Source: Apteryx mantelli
Taxonomy: Eukaryota > Chordata > Aves > Apterygiformes > Apterygidae
Length of the DNA: 64,000 nt
Direction of reading: 5' to 3'
Assembly: GCF_036417845.1 (NCBI RefSeq)
Contig: NC_089982.1
Location: 42,247,684-42,311,683 of the forward strand
This document shows, piece by piece, positions 50,566 through 62,465 of this stretch (positions are counted from its first letter, which is position 1; each line of letters begins with the position of its first letter). Position numbers and translations under genes: made by a program. A model generated the notes under the pieces. It saw only the letters and a program-made list of their open reading frames with translations. It was not told the origin of the DNA and ran no database searches.

Positions 50566-51160
50566 ATCCTGGGGTGCATCAGGAAGAGTGTTGCCAGCAG
50601 GTCGAGGGAGGTGATTCTCCCCCTCTACTCAGCCCTGGGGAGGCCACATTTGGAGTACTGCATCCAGTTCTGGGCTCCCCAGTACAGGAGGGATGTGGCA
50701 CTACTGGAGAGAGTCCAGCGGAGGGCTACAAAGATGATTAGGGGACTGGAGCATCTCTCTTATGAGGAAAGACTGAGAGAGCTGGGCCTGTTTAGCTTGG
50801 AGAAGAGAAGACTGAGAGGAGATCTTATCAATGTGTACAAGTATCTGAAGGGAAGGTGTCGAGAGGATGGGACCAGACTCTTTTCAGTGGTGCCCAGCGA
50901 CAGGACGCGAGGCAACAGGCACAAACTGAAACACAGACAATTCCATCTGAACATGAGGAAAAACTTTTTCACTGTGAGGGTGACAGAGCACTGGAAGAGG
51001 TTGCCCAGAGAGGCTGTGGAGTCTCCTTCTCTGGAGATATTCAAAACGCGCCTGGATGCGATCCTGTGCAATGTGCTCTAGGTGACCCTGCTTGAGCAGG
51101 GGGGTTGGACTAGATGATCTCCAGAGGTCCCTTCCAACCTCAGCGATTCTGTGATTCTGT
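50566..51160 (+). mobile_element. CR1 LINE, 5'-truncated, relatively young
   Basis: The plus strand carries the C-terminal end of the CR1 reverse transcriptase frame, with the typical blocks [60 protein letters not shown] and [20 protein letters not shown]. The frame reaches a stop at 51081. The 3' UTR follows, with 'ggttggactagatgatctcc' (51102-51121) and 'ccttccaacct', ending in octamer-like repeats (GATTCTGT). The last roughly 190 codons are intact, so the copy is much younger than the ones at 4.2 and 42 kb. It is 5' truncated and cannot move on its own. The upstream part of the open frame belongs to the LTR. Confidence 0.93.
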
Positions 51161-51272
51161 TGCACAGGATCGCATCCAGGCGTGTTTTGAATATCTCCAG
51201 AGAAGGAGACTCCACAACCTCTCTGGGCAACCTCTTCCAGTGCTCTGTCACCCTCACAGTGAAGAAGTTTTT
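51160..51272 (-). repeat. inverted partial CR1 copy (113 bp)
   Basis: This segment is the reverse complement of 50959-51071 in the CR1 just upstream: 113 bases, no gaps, three mismatches by my count. It begins at the end of the forward CR1 tail. It lacks the CR1 3' end, so it is not an ordinary CR1 insertion. The 88 bases between the arms would form the loop of a hairpin. Confidence 0.92.
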
Positions 51273-54200
51273 AAGAAGAAGTATTAGTATTAGTTTTACC
51301 ATTACTTAAATTCCAGGCAAAGTGGGCTCTCTGGAGATTCGCCCTAAATATTCCCCATCTCAGAGATCAAATTATGGTAGTACTCATTTTACATGAGAAA
51401 ATGTCTTTACCATAGTGGATTATCATTATTTAGGATTTAAAATATTCATGTGTATATTTGTAAATTCCACCAACCAGAGCAGTCAAACCTCCAGGGTTAA
51501 AAAACAAGAGTAGCTTGGCAATGATGAAGCTAGCTAGATTCAGGGAATTTATTGCAGTTACAGTCATTAACTTTGTTTAAGAAGTGCCACATTAAGTAAT
51601 CACATTAATAATAACATGAATAAATGACGATGAAAGAATAAATGAAAATATTCCCAGTAAAATGCTTCATAAATAAATCTAGGGTTCTAAATCAGTGTTA
51701 TTTAAAACAACATAACCAGAGTCTTATAGATACAAAAGCATATCAAGAGGAAGCTTTTGAAGAGTTAGAGTTCCAGAGAGAACTCAGTTCTGGCAATTTA
51801 ATTTAATTCTATCATGTCCTTTTCCAATGTACCAAAAGACCTTTCCTTCTGTCAAACATCCCGCCTCACTTGCATCACAGGAGGAATCACTGACTTTCAC
51901 ACACTTTCCTTTATTATACTTACCTAAATATCATTTTCTGCTGCTGCTTATTTGACTCTGCATCCTACTGCTGACATCAAAATTCATCATGATTCACCCA
52001 CATGTTCATTCATGTATGAGTTAGAAAACGCACTTTACTTTATCCATGGTCTATTTCAATCATTTTATCTCATGTTCTTTAGAAACAGATCCAACGTGCA
52101 TTTCTGCTGTGCGTACACAACTACTTCCAGTTTCCCCTGTCATTGAAAACTGCTGAAGTATGTTTGCACAGTGTAATTATCCTTATTTAGTTAATGGTAT
52201 TAAAGCATTCTAAAGCTAAAAGAATGAGATGAGATCAAGATCAAAAGACGTTCTTAAACAGAGGAAACTGTTAATTGTTATATTACAGACTTTCCTCATT
52301 TACTTGCATTTAGTAAAATTGCAAAGAGATTACTGAAATTCCCTATTTATTATGTGCTACCTGTTTTCTAGAATTAGAATGTCAAATAGCTTTTTTCTGA
52401 CTTGTTTTATCATTTGACAGGTAATATAGCATCTTGAGACAAAGACATAGAGGTATTCACAAGGCCTTAATCCATACAGGGCTTCACAACTGCAAACACA
52501 TTGCATAACAGAACAAACACAGTCTTCCTACTGGAAAAATACTATGTCCACTAGCACAGGCGTTGTGAGTCTTATATGCTGGGGATGCGTCGGGCCTACT
52601 GCTCACACAGGACACAAGCAGACAGTGCACAGAGCACAGACTGGTGCAACATCGCCATTTATCCCAGATTTTCAAGAGTCAAGCAACCTAGTGTGAACTA
52701 CTGGTGTAGTTGGTTTGAACCAAGTCGTTGAAGATCTGGAAATCCCAAAGAAACAAGCTGCCCTGAATAGGACTGATGCAGGGTTAACTCCTTATCCTCT
52801 CTAGTAAATTCACACTTGGTTAAAACCTCATTAAGGATGGATTAAGGGAAGGGGGGAAAAAAATCAAGGAATGTTTATAACAGTAAATACAACTGCTCCT
52901 TTTTACATCCATGATACATAGGTGGTTCTGACACCAAAACTAATTATTTAGAGGGGAAATGAATGGGGAAAACAAAATGAAACAATTGTATAGTCTTTCT
53001 CCAAAGATACAGAAGGTTTACTTTAAAACTATTTAAATAATGTAGCTTTTATTTACAAATTCTACAAAACTGGGTGGCCTTTCATTTTACCAAAAGGCCT
53101 AAAAGCCAGGTATATGGCCAATGCTACACTGTAATCTGTGGAAATATAACCTTGAGAATGTCTTGGAATTGCCATATCTTGTTGGTGGATATTGTATAGT
53201 TAACTGGAAGGGCTTATTTCAAAACACTGACTGTGCTAGCTCTTGCGTGTACCTATTTATGCACCTATGAGTAAAATGAGGATCATTGCTAATGCATAGT
53301 TGCCAACATAATCACTGATGAAATGAAGGAAAACTCATGCTGTGGATGGCTTGGCTTGAAGCCCTGGATGTGTTATAAAAATTTAGATGTCATTAAGAAA
53401 ATCCATTGTTTCCAGAATTATTATTTCCCTGCTGAGAAAACATCCTCCAGTCTGCGAAACCAGCATATTAACTTAGCATGAAAGAACAATCTTATGACAT
53501 TCATTTCCATTAGGATGCTAGAGACTCTAATGAAAAAACAAATGTGCAAAGATGTTTATTGATGGGAAGGTAACTAACTTGGGGAAGAAAAACTAACATT
53601 TTTTTTTAAGCAAGTCATAAGAGTTGCATATAATTCCACAAACACACACTGTTTAAGAAGATATCTAGGGCCCACTGGAATAAAAGATAACCTGGAGGGT
53701 TCCTAAAGATTGTTACTGACAATTGTTTTTCTTGGTATTAAACTAGATTGAGACTTGAACTATTGATCTTGCAAGAGAATGAAAGAACCTTATGTCTTAC
53801 CACTATATCAAGGATAGTTGCTTCTTTCTTGAAACATACTGACTTACCCAGGCTAAATGTGTATTGCTCTGGACCGGCCCTCCTTTCGGCCCTTTCAGTG
53901 AAAACATATAGAAAAAAGTTTGCCTCAGAGGCATAAATATCCTGTGTTTAACTCCACTTTTGGGTTGGCATATGTCACACCTCAGTCCTCTGTAGGTGTT
54001 AACCTACAGACATGACATGAGTACGTGTTGCGTCTTTTAATTTTGCTATACTATTACAGCCAGTCATTCTGAACACTAAAGGAAGCAGGCTATACTGAGG
54101 TTTAATGTTAGGGTTTTCTTTAAATGGAAATCAATTTGTTTTTAACAGGAGGAACAGCAAAAGTAGTTAAATGAACTAAATGCTTGCAAAATATTTTAGT

Positions 54201-57200
54201 CTGGCAGTCCTGGACCTGAACTCTTGTTTTCATTCATAGAATAAGAACATGAGAAGGATAATACTTCCCACATAGTCTCCATTCAGACTACCTTTGTTGG
54301 TGGTCTGATGTGCTCTGAAACTGCATGCCTTATAGTCTGAGCTGGAGTGATCAGGCAAAACACACTCTCTGAGCACATAAAATCTTTGGCCTTTTTTCTG
54401 AAAGATCTAGTACTTAGTTTCAATCCTAATAGAGAAGGCTTTTCTCTACAAGATTAGAAAGAGATTTTGAGTCATTCAGAGCTTTAACTTCTGTAGTGTT
54501 CTGAACTTGTACCACTTGCTGACCTTGTACTGCCTGCTGAAAAAATAGTCTTGTCAAGATGTTTCCTTATGTATGAATCAATCTGGATTTAGAAAGCGCG
54601 TGTTTTTCAAGCAATATCTTTCAGTATAAAAGGCAATTAGGCACCTCAGTAAGATGCATGCCTGTCAGACTGATTTGAAAAATCTATACTTCAAACAGGA
54701 AATAATTTAGGATAATAATCATTTCAAATATGAAATGTAATCAAGGAGAGGGCAGTTAAGATGAATGCAATCTATTTACGGTGGAGGCAGGTGAGACTGT
54801 TATATTATCTCCATAAATTCAGTTTTGCTCTTTTTTATAAGTTATTCAAGCTTTCAGAAGACTCATAAATGAAAGTAGGAAGACATCCCTGTGGAAGTGC
54901 TGTTATATTCTTTAGATATTAAAATATTGTCAGCGTGCTTTCCTAACCCAATGTTAATACATTCATGAATTTAAAAATTTAAGATTTTTAATTTACCACT
55001 TGGGTAGTCTAAACAATTGCAATGTATGTCAGGTTAAAATTAATTAAGGAAAGCGGAAGGGATACGCATTGTTAGATCAAAATCTTTATTTCTCTTTAAA
55101 CCCTGACAATGTTCTCTCTTAAATCTGGTTATGATCAAGTATCAGCTTGCTGTTTTCCATGTATCAGTCCAAACTTATTGCCCCCAAAACAGCATCACAA
55201 AAGAATTCCATGTTACTCAGTCTGCAATGAACCTATTGTTGCTTGCAATTCCAAGGGGATGGGGGGTTTAAATAGGATAAGATTTGTAAGGAAATGATCT
55301 AGATAATTATAATACATAATAATAAACAGGAATTGTAACTTTGAAAGAAAAGCAATGGTTATTTTATTCAGACTTTAAAAGGCAGTATAACATTCTGACA
55401 AAACCAATGCAGAATACTGATTTTGGGTGCTTAACCTCAGTACTAAGTTCCTGATGTTCATAATCAGATCATTCATTCCTTTTGAGTAAAAAAAATGGAG
55501 TATCTGGAATTGGCCATCTGAATCCTGCACTTATAAACACAGAAAATATAATTATTCCCCTAAATGGGCCTGATGAACTCATAAGCAACTATTTTCACGA
55601 CACTCAGCAATCAACTTCCTTGTTGCCTTGTGGCATCTGTCAGTATAATCAAAACTGTAGTTTGATGGAAAAAAGGAAAAGTGCACCTGTGGGTCCACAG
55701 ATACCAGAGAGCTAGGAGGAAGAAAAACAGTAGATTAAACATACAGATACTATTTGTCCTTACCAACATACCACATCTACTGTAGCCAGGGAAACAAATG
55801 AGATGAAGGACCCAGTTACATTATTTTAATAAGTGACGGTTCTGATTATATAAACAAACATTTAAGTCTAAATGGAAAGTAATTCTATAAAGATCTGTAC
55901 CTTCCTGAATTCAATTAGGTTACACAGTTATACTTGTTCTCCCCAAGTTCTTATTATAGCATTATAATGGCATCTGAATGTCTTTCAGCAGCTCACTAGC
56001 AATGTGATTAGTACCTGTTATGTTGTATTTTATTAGAGAGCTCAATCTCACAATATCCTGTACTAGCTACATTTGGAACAAAGATAACTGACCATTGCCA
56101 GCCTCAAAATATCGGGAATGGAGTGAAAATTCTATATTTTGTCCAATCTGTTACGGTTCATTCCCTCCACACATACACACCCAGCATAGCCTGGTTCTCT
56201 GTACATTTCCTCTCCCTTAAAAAAAATTGAGGGACAACTTCCAATATAATAAAACTGAGGACTCATGTAGCTTGTTGGCATGAATTACAACGCTTAGTTT
56301 GTATTTTGTATACTGCTTAATCTAATTTTTCTTTCTAGCTAACAGACAGAAATTCAATTATTGGTATTACAAAAGCAATTCTTTCTCTTTTAGCTATTTT
56401 TGATTACTTCTGGTACTTTTGACTAAACTGTTCGATTTATAATAGCCACAGAAACTCATTCCAAAATCAACAGGAAAGGCCCATGTTCAGAATAAAACCA
56501 AAGAACAGCTCTGTCATTGCAGTAGACTGGAATCAATTAACGCAAGCGGTCTGTTAGTACTGCATCCCTAAAAAAGAGCCTGGAGGAAAGCACAATAGCC
56601 TGGGAAGCTGTATTTTTAGAAATCTCATACTGAAATTTTCTTATGATAGTTTAACAACTAAACAGATCTAAATGATAGTAACAGGTATGGTCAAAATGAA
56701 AAGAAACCCAGTATGCAAGTGCTGGCTCTGAAGTGCAATTTGTTACTAAAAAGAATAAGTGATACTAATAAAATAATCATTATAGTTTGAAAATTGTTCT
56801 TCAGAAGTTTTTATCATGATAATAGAATCAATTTTAAAATACTACCTCTGCACATGGTATTGCATTACAGGGTTATGTAGACATAGTTATTAGACTGAAA
56901 GAGAACAAGAAAAACTCTTCTATAATGTTATATGTATAAGGACATATAAAATCATGTACTCATTTTTATTTTACTGGCTACTGATTGAAGTATTGTTCCA
57001 ATGACAAGTCATTGCTAGTACTGTTAAGCTTTAAAGACAGGACATGCATTTTTTCTACATCCAGTCAGTTGCTTGCGTACTCCTAAATACTTTATTTAAT
57101 AGTAGAAAGCTCGCAAATAGTCCCATGAACAGTCCCAAGGAGACTGTAGCTTTCAATGAATGAATTATAACATTCAATCACATGCCTGAAACTAAGCGGA

Positions 57201-58150
57201 GAGATTTCATTTCTGCGTGCCAAACTTCAAAGTAAAATTAGCTTTTAAGTGTCTGTTAAACAAAATGAAGCTAAAGCTTTTACAGGTGAAGCTAACAAAA
57301 CTATTGTCAAGAAAGACTGATAAAGTATTACCTCAGTATTCTCTCCCTCTCATTTTTTCCCCTCTTTTCCCCCCCCCCCTTCCCCTTCTGTCTCAGTTTT
57401 TATTTCATTTTGCAGGACCATGGGATCTGTGCATTAAGCTTGGTATAGTTTGCAGGATTGGGCTGTAAATCATCACTTATTCCTTCATTGTTTGTATGTT
57501 ACATTAAAAAAAAATGAATTTAAAGAACCTTACAATAGCACATGGCAAGTTTTAGTTCATTGCCATAGTGACTGGTGCTTATTTCTCAAGCTTAGTCTTT
57601 CTACAATAACAAAGCTATCACCCACACATCTCTGAGCTTATTCTTCCTTGTATAAGCATTTTAATACACAGTACCACAAAGTACAGTAGATTCTGTATTT
57701 TGGGTTTTTTTGTGAAAAATAACAGGAGACTGTGAATAGTATGTGTGGTCAGAATTATTATAGAAAAACATATGAAGAAATGAGGAATCTGCTCAGTGAA
57801 AAGAGACCTGCCTTGAACTCCTGTCCTTTGCAAGGGATTCATCCCTTTCTCTAGCTTCCATCTTAATTTTTTAAAAAGATTTCTAGAGACATTTGAAAAA
57901 TTAAGATATATCACAGTTTTCTCTAATTTTCTGAAGTCATATTGACCTTAGGCAGTCTGCAAACTTTTTTTTTTTTTAAGAAACAAACACTGTTACAGAT
58001 TTTAAGATGAACATGATCTCAAAGTCATACTCCCAAGCCTCTCTTCCATTGCTCCTTCCATGTTCCTCTGGTTATATCATTTTTTTCTTGAGTTATTCCC
58101 TTCTTTAGGGAGAGGAGATTAGCAGTTACAGTGCAGACTTTCTGTATCCT

Positions 58151-58200
58151 TTTGTGATTCTCCTGCCCCATTCTGCACAGAATTGTCATAATGGGACTTT
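58151..58200 (+). repeat. 50-bp segment, copy 1 of a dispersed pair
   Basis: This aligns without gaps to 59161-59210 with 42 of 50 identical positions by eye. Shared core: TTGTCATAA/C(T/C)GGGACTTT. Similarity fades on both sides. The element is not recognised. Confidence 0.8.
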
Positions 58201-59160
58201 TTAGTCCCATACCATTATTTAGAAGATACTGGATGAGAACTGAATACCCCACTATTCGAAGTTTTAGAATTTACAAACCATCTTTCTAATAATACAATAA
58301 TATTTTACCACCCACAAACATGGAATGCAACAAAATTTCATGCAGAAAAATGTGAAAGTAAACAAATGCTTTTCATTTACACTAAAAGGGGTGTAATTTA
58401 TGTGAGATTATATGTAGCATCCAGGATATCATGAGAGTGAGTAAGGATTGGATTAGTGCTGATAATGTATCTTTGTAAAGTAATAAAACCACAGAAAATA
58501 TCATTTCTTTGGGACTAAATTATTCACCAAATTGGGCTTTATTCAACAAATATTGAGGAGGGGGAAGAGGGAATAGGAATTTCAGATATGTTCTAATGCT
58601 TAATTTCATGGTTTGCTTCTCCAAATGTAAAGTTTTAATTAAAAAGCTGAAACATTTCTTTCTGAATATTTAAAAACAAAATGTCATTATCTCATTTAAA
58701 AACAGCATTTTTCATTAAAATTTTAGCAAGATAAAGAGGAAAAATATTTTAAGAAGTTACATAACACTGAACGATATAAAATCTTTTCTTTTGTGTTTTG
58801 CTGACTAAAACTCAACAATGGCATTCTCACACAACCCAAACCATATTTTTACTTGTTTTTTTTTAAGTATGATCACCAAGCAGGAAGATCTCTTATTACT
58901 TTAACTCCAATTTCAGTGTCCAAGGAAGCTATTACACATTTTCCTCATACATTCACCACACTGGATAGTTGCCAAAAGATTTCCATGCTCTGTTGTCTCT
59001 GTATGTGATCTGGTCTATAGGAGATAGCTGTGAATACTGTTTCCCTCTCTGACCCATAGTCGTAAAGGATGCTGGCACTAAATCAAAAGGTTTGTTATCA
59101 ATGCTATTTCTCTTACCCTTGTTGTCCTGTCAGTTTCTTATCAACAGCCATCTCCTCTTA

Positions 59161-59210
59161 CTTCTGATTTTCTTGCCCCATTTTGCATAGGATTGTCATA
59201 ACGGGACTTT
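59161..59210 (+). repeat. 50-bp segment, copy 2 of a dispersed pair
   Basis: Partner of 58151-58200, about 1.0 kb away in the same orientation. Seven of the eight differences are transitions, as in old neutral decay. It could be a remnant of a repeat family or a local duplication. Confidence 0.8.
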
Positions 59211-60084
59211 ATACGTTCAGTGTTTACCCTAGCAGCTCACCCTTACTCATCTTACTTTGATATGAAAGTATTTCTTTCAGCTACAAACTTCATAAACTCC
59301 AGATTCATGAAGAAAGCTTTTCTGAGGAAGCTATTATTTCAAAGGTAGGCTGTCTGTATGGATCCCCTATTACTTGGAGAACTAGATCAAGACAGCATAA
59401 ATCACATATACGGAGAGAACTCATGTCTTGACACTTCCAGTTATCACCTATTACCTCCATCATATTTTTGAGGTTTGCTTCCCAAAATGTACCAACTGGA
59501 CCACTTAAAGAACTAGCAAACAGGCTGGCAAGAATTTCTGAACTCTAATTCCATTTACTGAGTAGGCTGCAAGAAAAATGTGCTTGTAGGATCTAGTACC
59601 CACTGTAACAGTTGCTTCAGTCTTCACAATATTAAGAATTTTAAGTTATTCCTTATGCTACAGATTGCTTGGAATTATTTGCACTAACGTTAAGCTATCT
59701 GACGTGGGTGGTGTTAGTGCTGCAAAGCAGCAACATATGAATATATATCACAGTGCATTGTCTCAGACAACCTTGAACTATTTCTAACCAAGCTGAGAAG
59801 ATTAACTCAAGAACAGTGTCATGCCAACATGGCTATTAGCAGTACTCCAGGCATACATTCACTTATAATGATAGCCAGGCCCCTCACTAAAGAAAGGCAT
59901 TAACAAGATAGTAACATGAGAAACTATGGGATGAGTAACATGAGTAACTATGAGAAACAAGGAAAAGTTGGGCTCATCTCCTGTAAGCAAAACTGACTCA
60001 GGCAGTCTATCACAATGATCAGGACCAAGAGGGAAAAAAAAATCAGGAATGAAGGAATGAATAAATGAACAAACACATAGAAAC

Positions 60085-60110
60085 AGACACACACACGCAT
60101 GCACACACAT
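60085..60110. repeat. short interrupted CA microsatellite
   Basis: Two runs of CA dinucleotides separated by GCATG. The interruption makes it short and probably fairly stable. Confidence 0.85.
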
Positions 60111-62425
60111 CCCTCTATCAACTCATCATCAACAGATACATCCCATTTTTTTCTTTTATGATTTGCTTTTCCAGTAAGTTCTATTTCATGGGTATTGCAA
60201 TACCATTCCTTGAATAGGCACTTTGTCCTACACCATGGGTGGAAATCCTTTTGTCCTAATTGTGACATCTCAAGCAGTCTTTGCAGGAGAAGGAATTATG
60301 TCTTATTTTTCCCAGAGGATTAATCCTTTCTAGTTTTCTCTAGAGAAGGGGAGCCCAAGATAGCTTCCCATATTCTGAATCCAAGTGTCTGCCTGGCCAT
60401 GCCCTAGTTTAGCCAGAATTTTTGAGCAAGTTTTCTGATCCAAACAATCAGAAAACAAAAAACAAGGGATGCATTATGCAGCACAGCTGATATGCAGTAA
60501 AGGCATTAAGCAACAAGGTAAAGAATGCAGGTCTCACATTGCAGTGAAGTCCATATTCCTATCCTACATCAATTTATTATATCTGAAATGTAAAGGAGCT
60601 TTTATTTTCTATTTGAGTTTTGGGGGAAGAATGGGGAGAAGACAGCATGGGATAGGTACAGAAATGGGTCATCTGTTTTGTCAATTGACACAGTTTATAG
60701 CCCAGTTTTCTTAATCCCCCAGATTATTAAAGACAGATGTAGCAGTTATTACCTAAGTTACCTGAAACATATTTTCAGCCCAAGTGGGAACGTCCCAAAG
60801 ACTGGCAAGATAGAGAGCTGAAGGTAGGCACCACCACATCTCTCACTAGACAAGCTATACCATTTTGAGTTCTCGAAAGGTTGTATGCCTCTGCAGACAT
60901 ATATGGCACCTAAACAAGGTTTTCAGTGACTAGCATCCACTTAAGAAATTGGAGGGGTGATAGCAATTCATGCTGGCTTATTTTACTATGGTTCTCCTTG
61001 CTCATGATAGTGTGGGTTATATCACATGTTAACGCAACAACCTTGGGGGAAAATATTGGGGAGAGTCAGTCTGATCATTATCACATGCATAGCATTTTGA
61101 TCTTTTCATCCATGTGCTCATTAAGTATGAGTACATTTGCTCTACCTTCAGATTTCCATTCTGATATGTAAGCCGTTCCCCAAGTCCTTCTGTAAATTTG
61201 GCCCTTTGGTCAGCATTCATTTCTACTACAAAACAGGCTATGCAAAAGCAAGTAGTAAGAATAGTTCAAGGCTAGAGACTAACAGGAATAAACACGGATT
61301 CCAAGTTCTTTTTTAATTATGTTGGACACGTTTCTTTCTTTCTCTCTGCTTCCTTATCTTCACCACTATTATGTTTATGCACCAAAGGAACTTTAGATGC
61401 TTGAGGTATTATTAGGTGCCTAAGTCTTTTACGTGTCTCTGAAAGTTAAAACTTTGGTGTTTCTGGGTTAGGTTTCGCAGTATATATGCTGACCACAGTA
61501 TAAATCTTAGACAGACCCTGCAGATACTGTAAATACTGTAATATAAATAATAACCACAATAAGGAGGAAGAATCCAAAACCCCGACTCTGTAAAGTGCTA
61601 AATTCTCTCTGGAAAATACTGATCAATTTATTCTCCAAAAAAGTGATATAACTAGTGTGCAGGGTCTATTTCAAACATTGTATGAATCAGACACAGTTAT
61701 CTTCCATGACCATTATAAACTCTGTCTTAAATTTTAGCCAGCAAATTCTTTTTATGTTGTAAGTAAGAGAGCAAGTGAGTTCATTTTAAAGGCTGGGCAG
61801 AAAAGGGAAAGCATTTTTAAAAGAGGAACAGAACAGAAGGAAAACAATGGAACAAACCCTGCAAAAGAAGGGGAGAACACCTGGGAGTACCCCAGTGTCA
61901 GCAAAATGCTAATAAACCCGGGACATAAAGCACAAGCAGCAACTCCTACTACTCTCTGCTCTGATGAAACCTGTACTAAAGCCAGAGAAGAAATCCATTT
62001 CGATTTGGTTATCATCTCTCTCTCTCAAGAAAGTGCAGCTGTTTTAACTTAAATATGTTGTATGATCCAGCCTCAATGATCAGCCTCAGTATGAAATAAA
62101 TACATACTTAGAAATGGGCTCTCTTGGTTTATTAGTATTATATATTATATTCTGCATGCACTTAACGAGAGACTTGAGTTGAACCATATATGAATTCATA
62201 GGTCAAGCTGAGCTAAATCAAGGCAACTCCCTGTAAGTCAGAACTCTGAAAGCGAGCACAAAATTTGGGTTCACAGTGGTTCAACACAGTAATTGCTGAT
62301 AAAAGTATCCTGCGCTGATTTAAGCAAGACAGTTTTCTCAGATTTTGACCACTTGACCACTGCATTTTCCTGAACGCATGTCTGTAGACTCAAGAGCATA
62401 ACTTTTTCTTTACTCATTAGATGTA

Positions 62426-62465
62426 GCAGCAATCTGTTTGTTCCTGCAGCAATCTATTTGTTCCA
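62426..62465. repeat. 20-bp imperfect tandem duplication
   Basis: GCAGCAATCTGTTTGTTCCT is followed at once by the same 20 bases with two changes (62446-62465). Local duplication. Confidence 0.92.

Noticed and set aside
50407..51081. 224-codon plus-strand frame as a host gene
   Set aside because: Most of it is the C-terminal end of the CR1 reverse transcriptase, and its first part is LTR sequence. It is a truncated retroelement.
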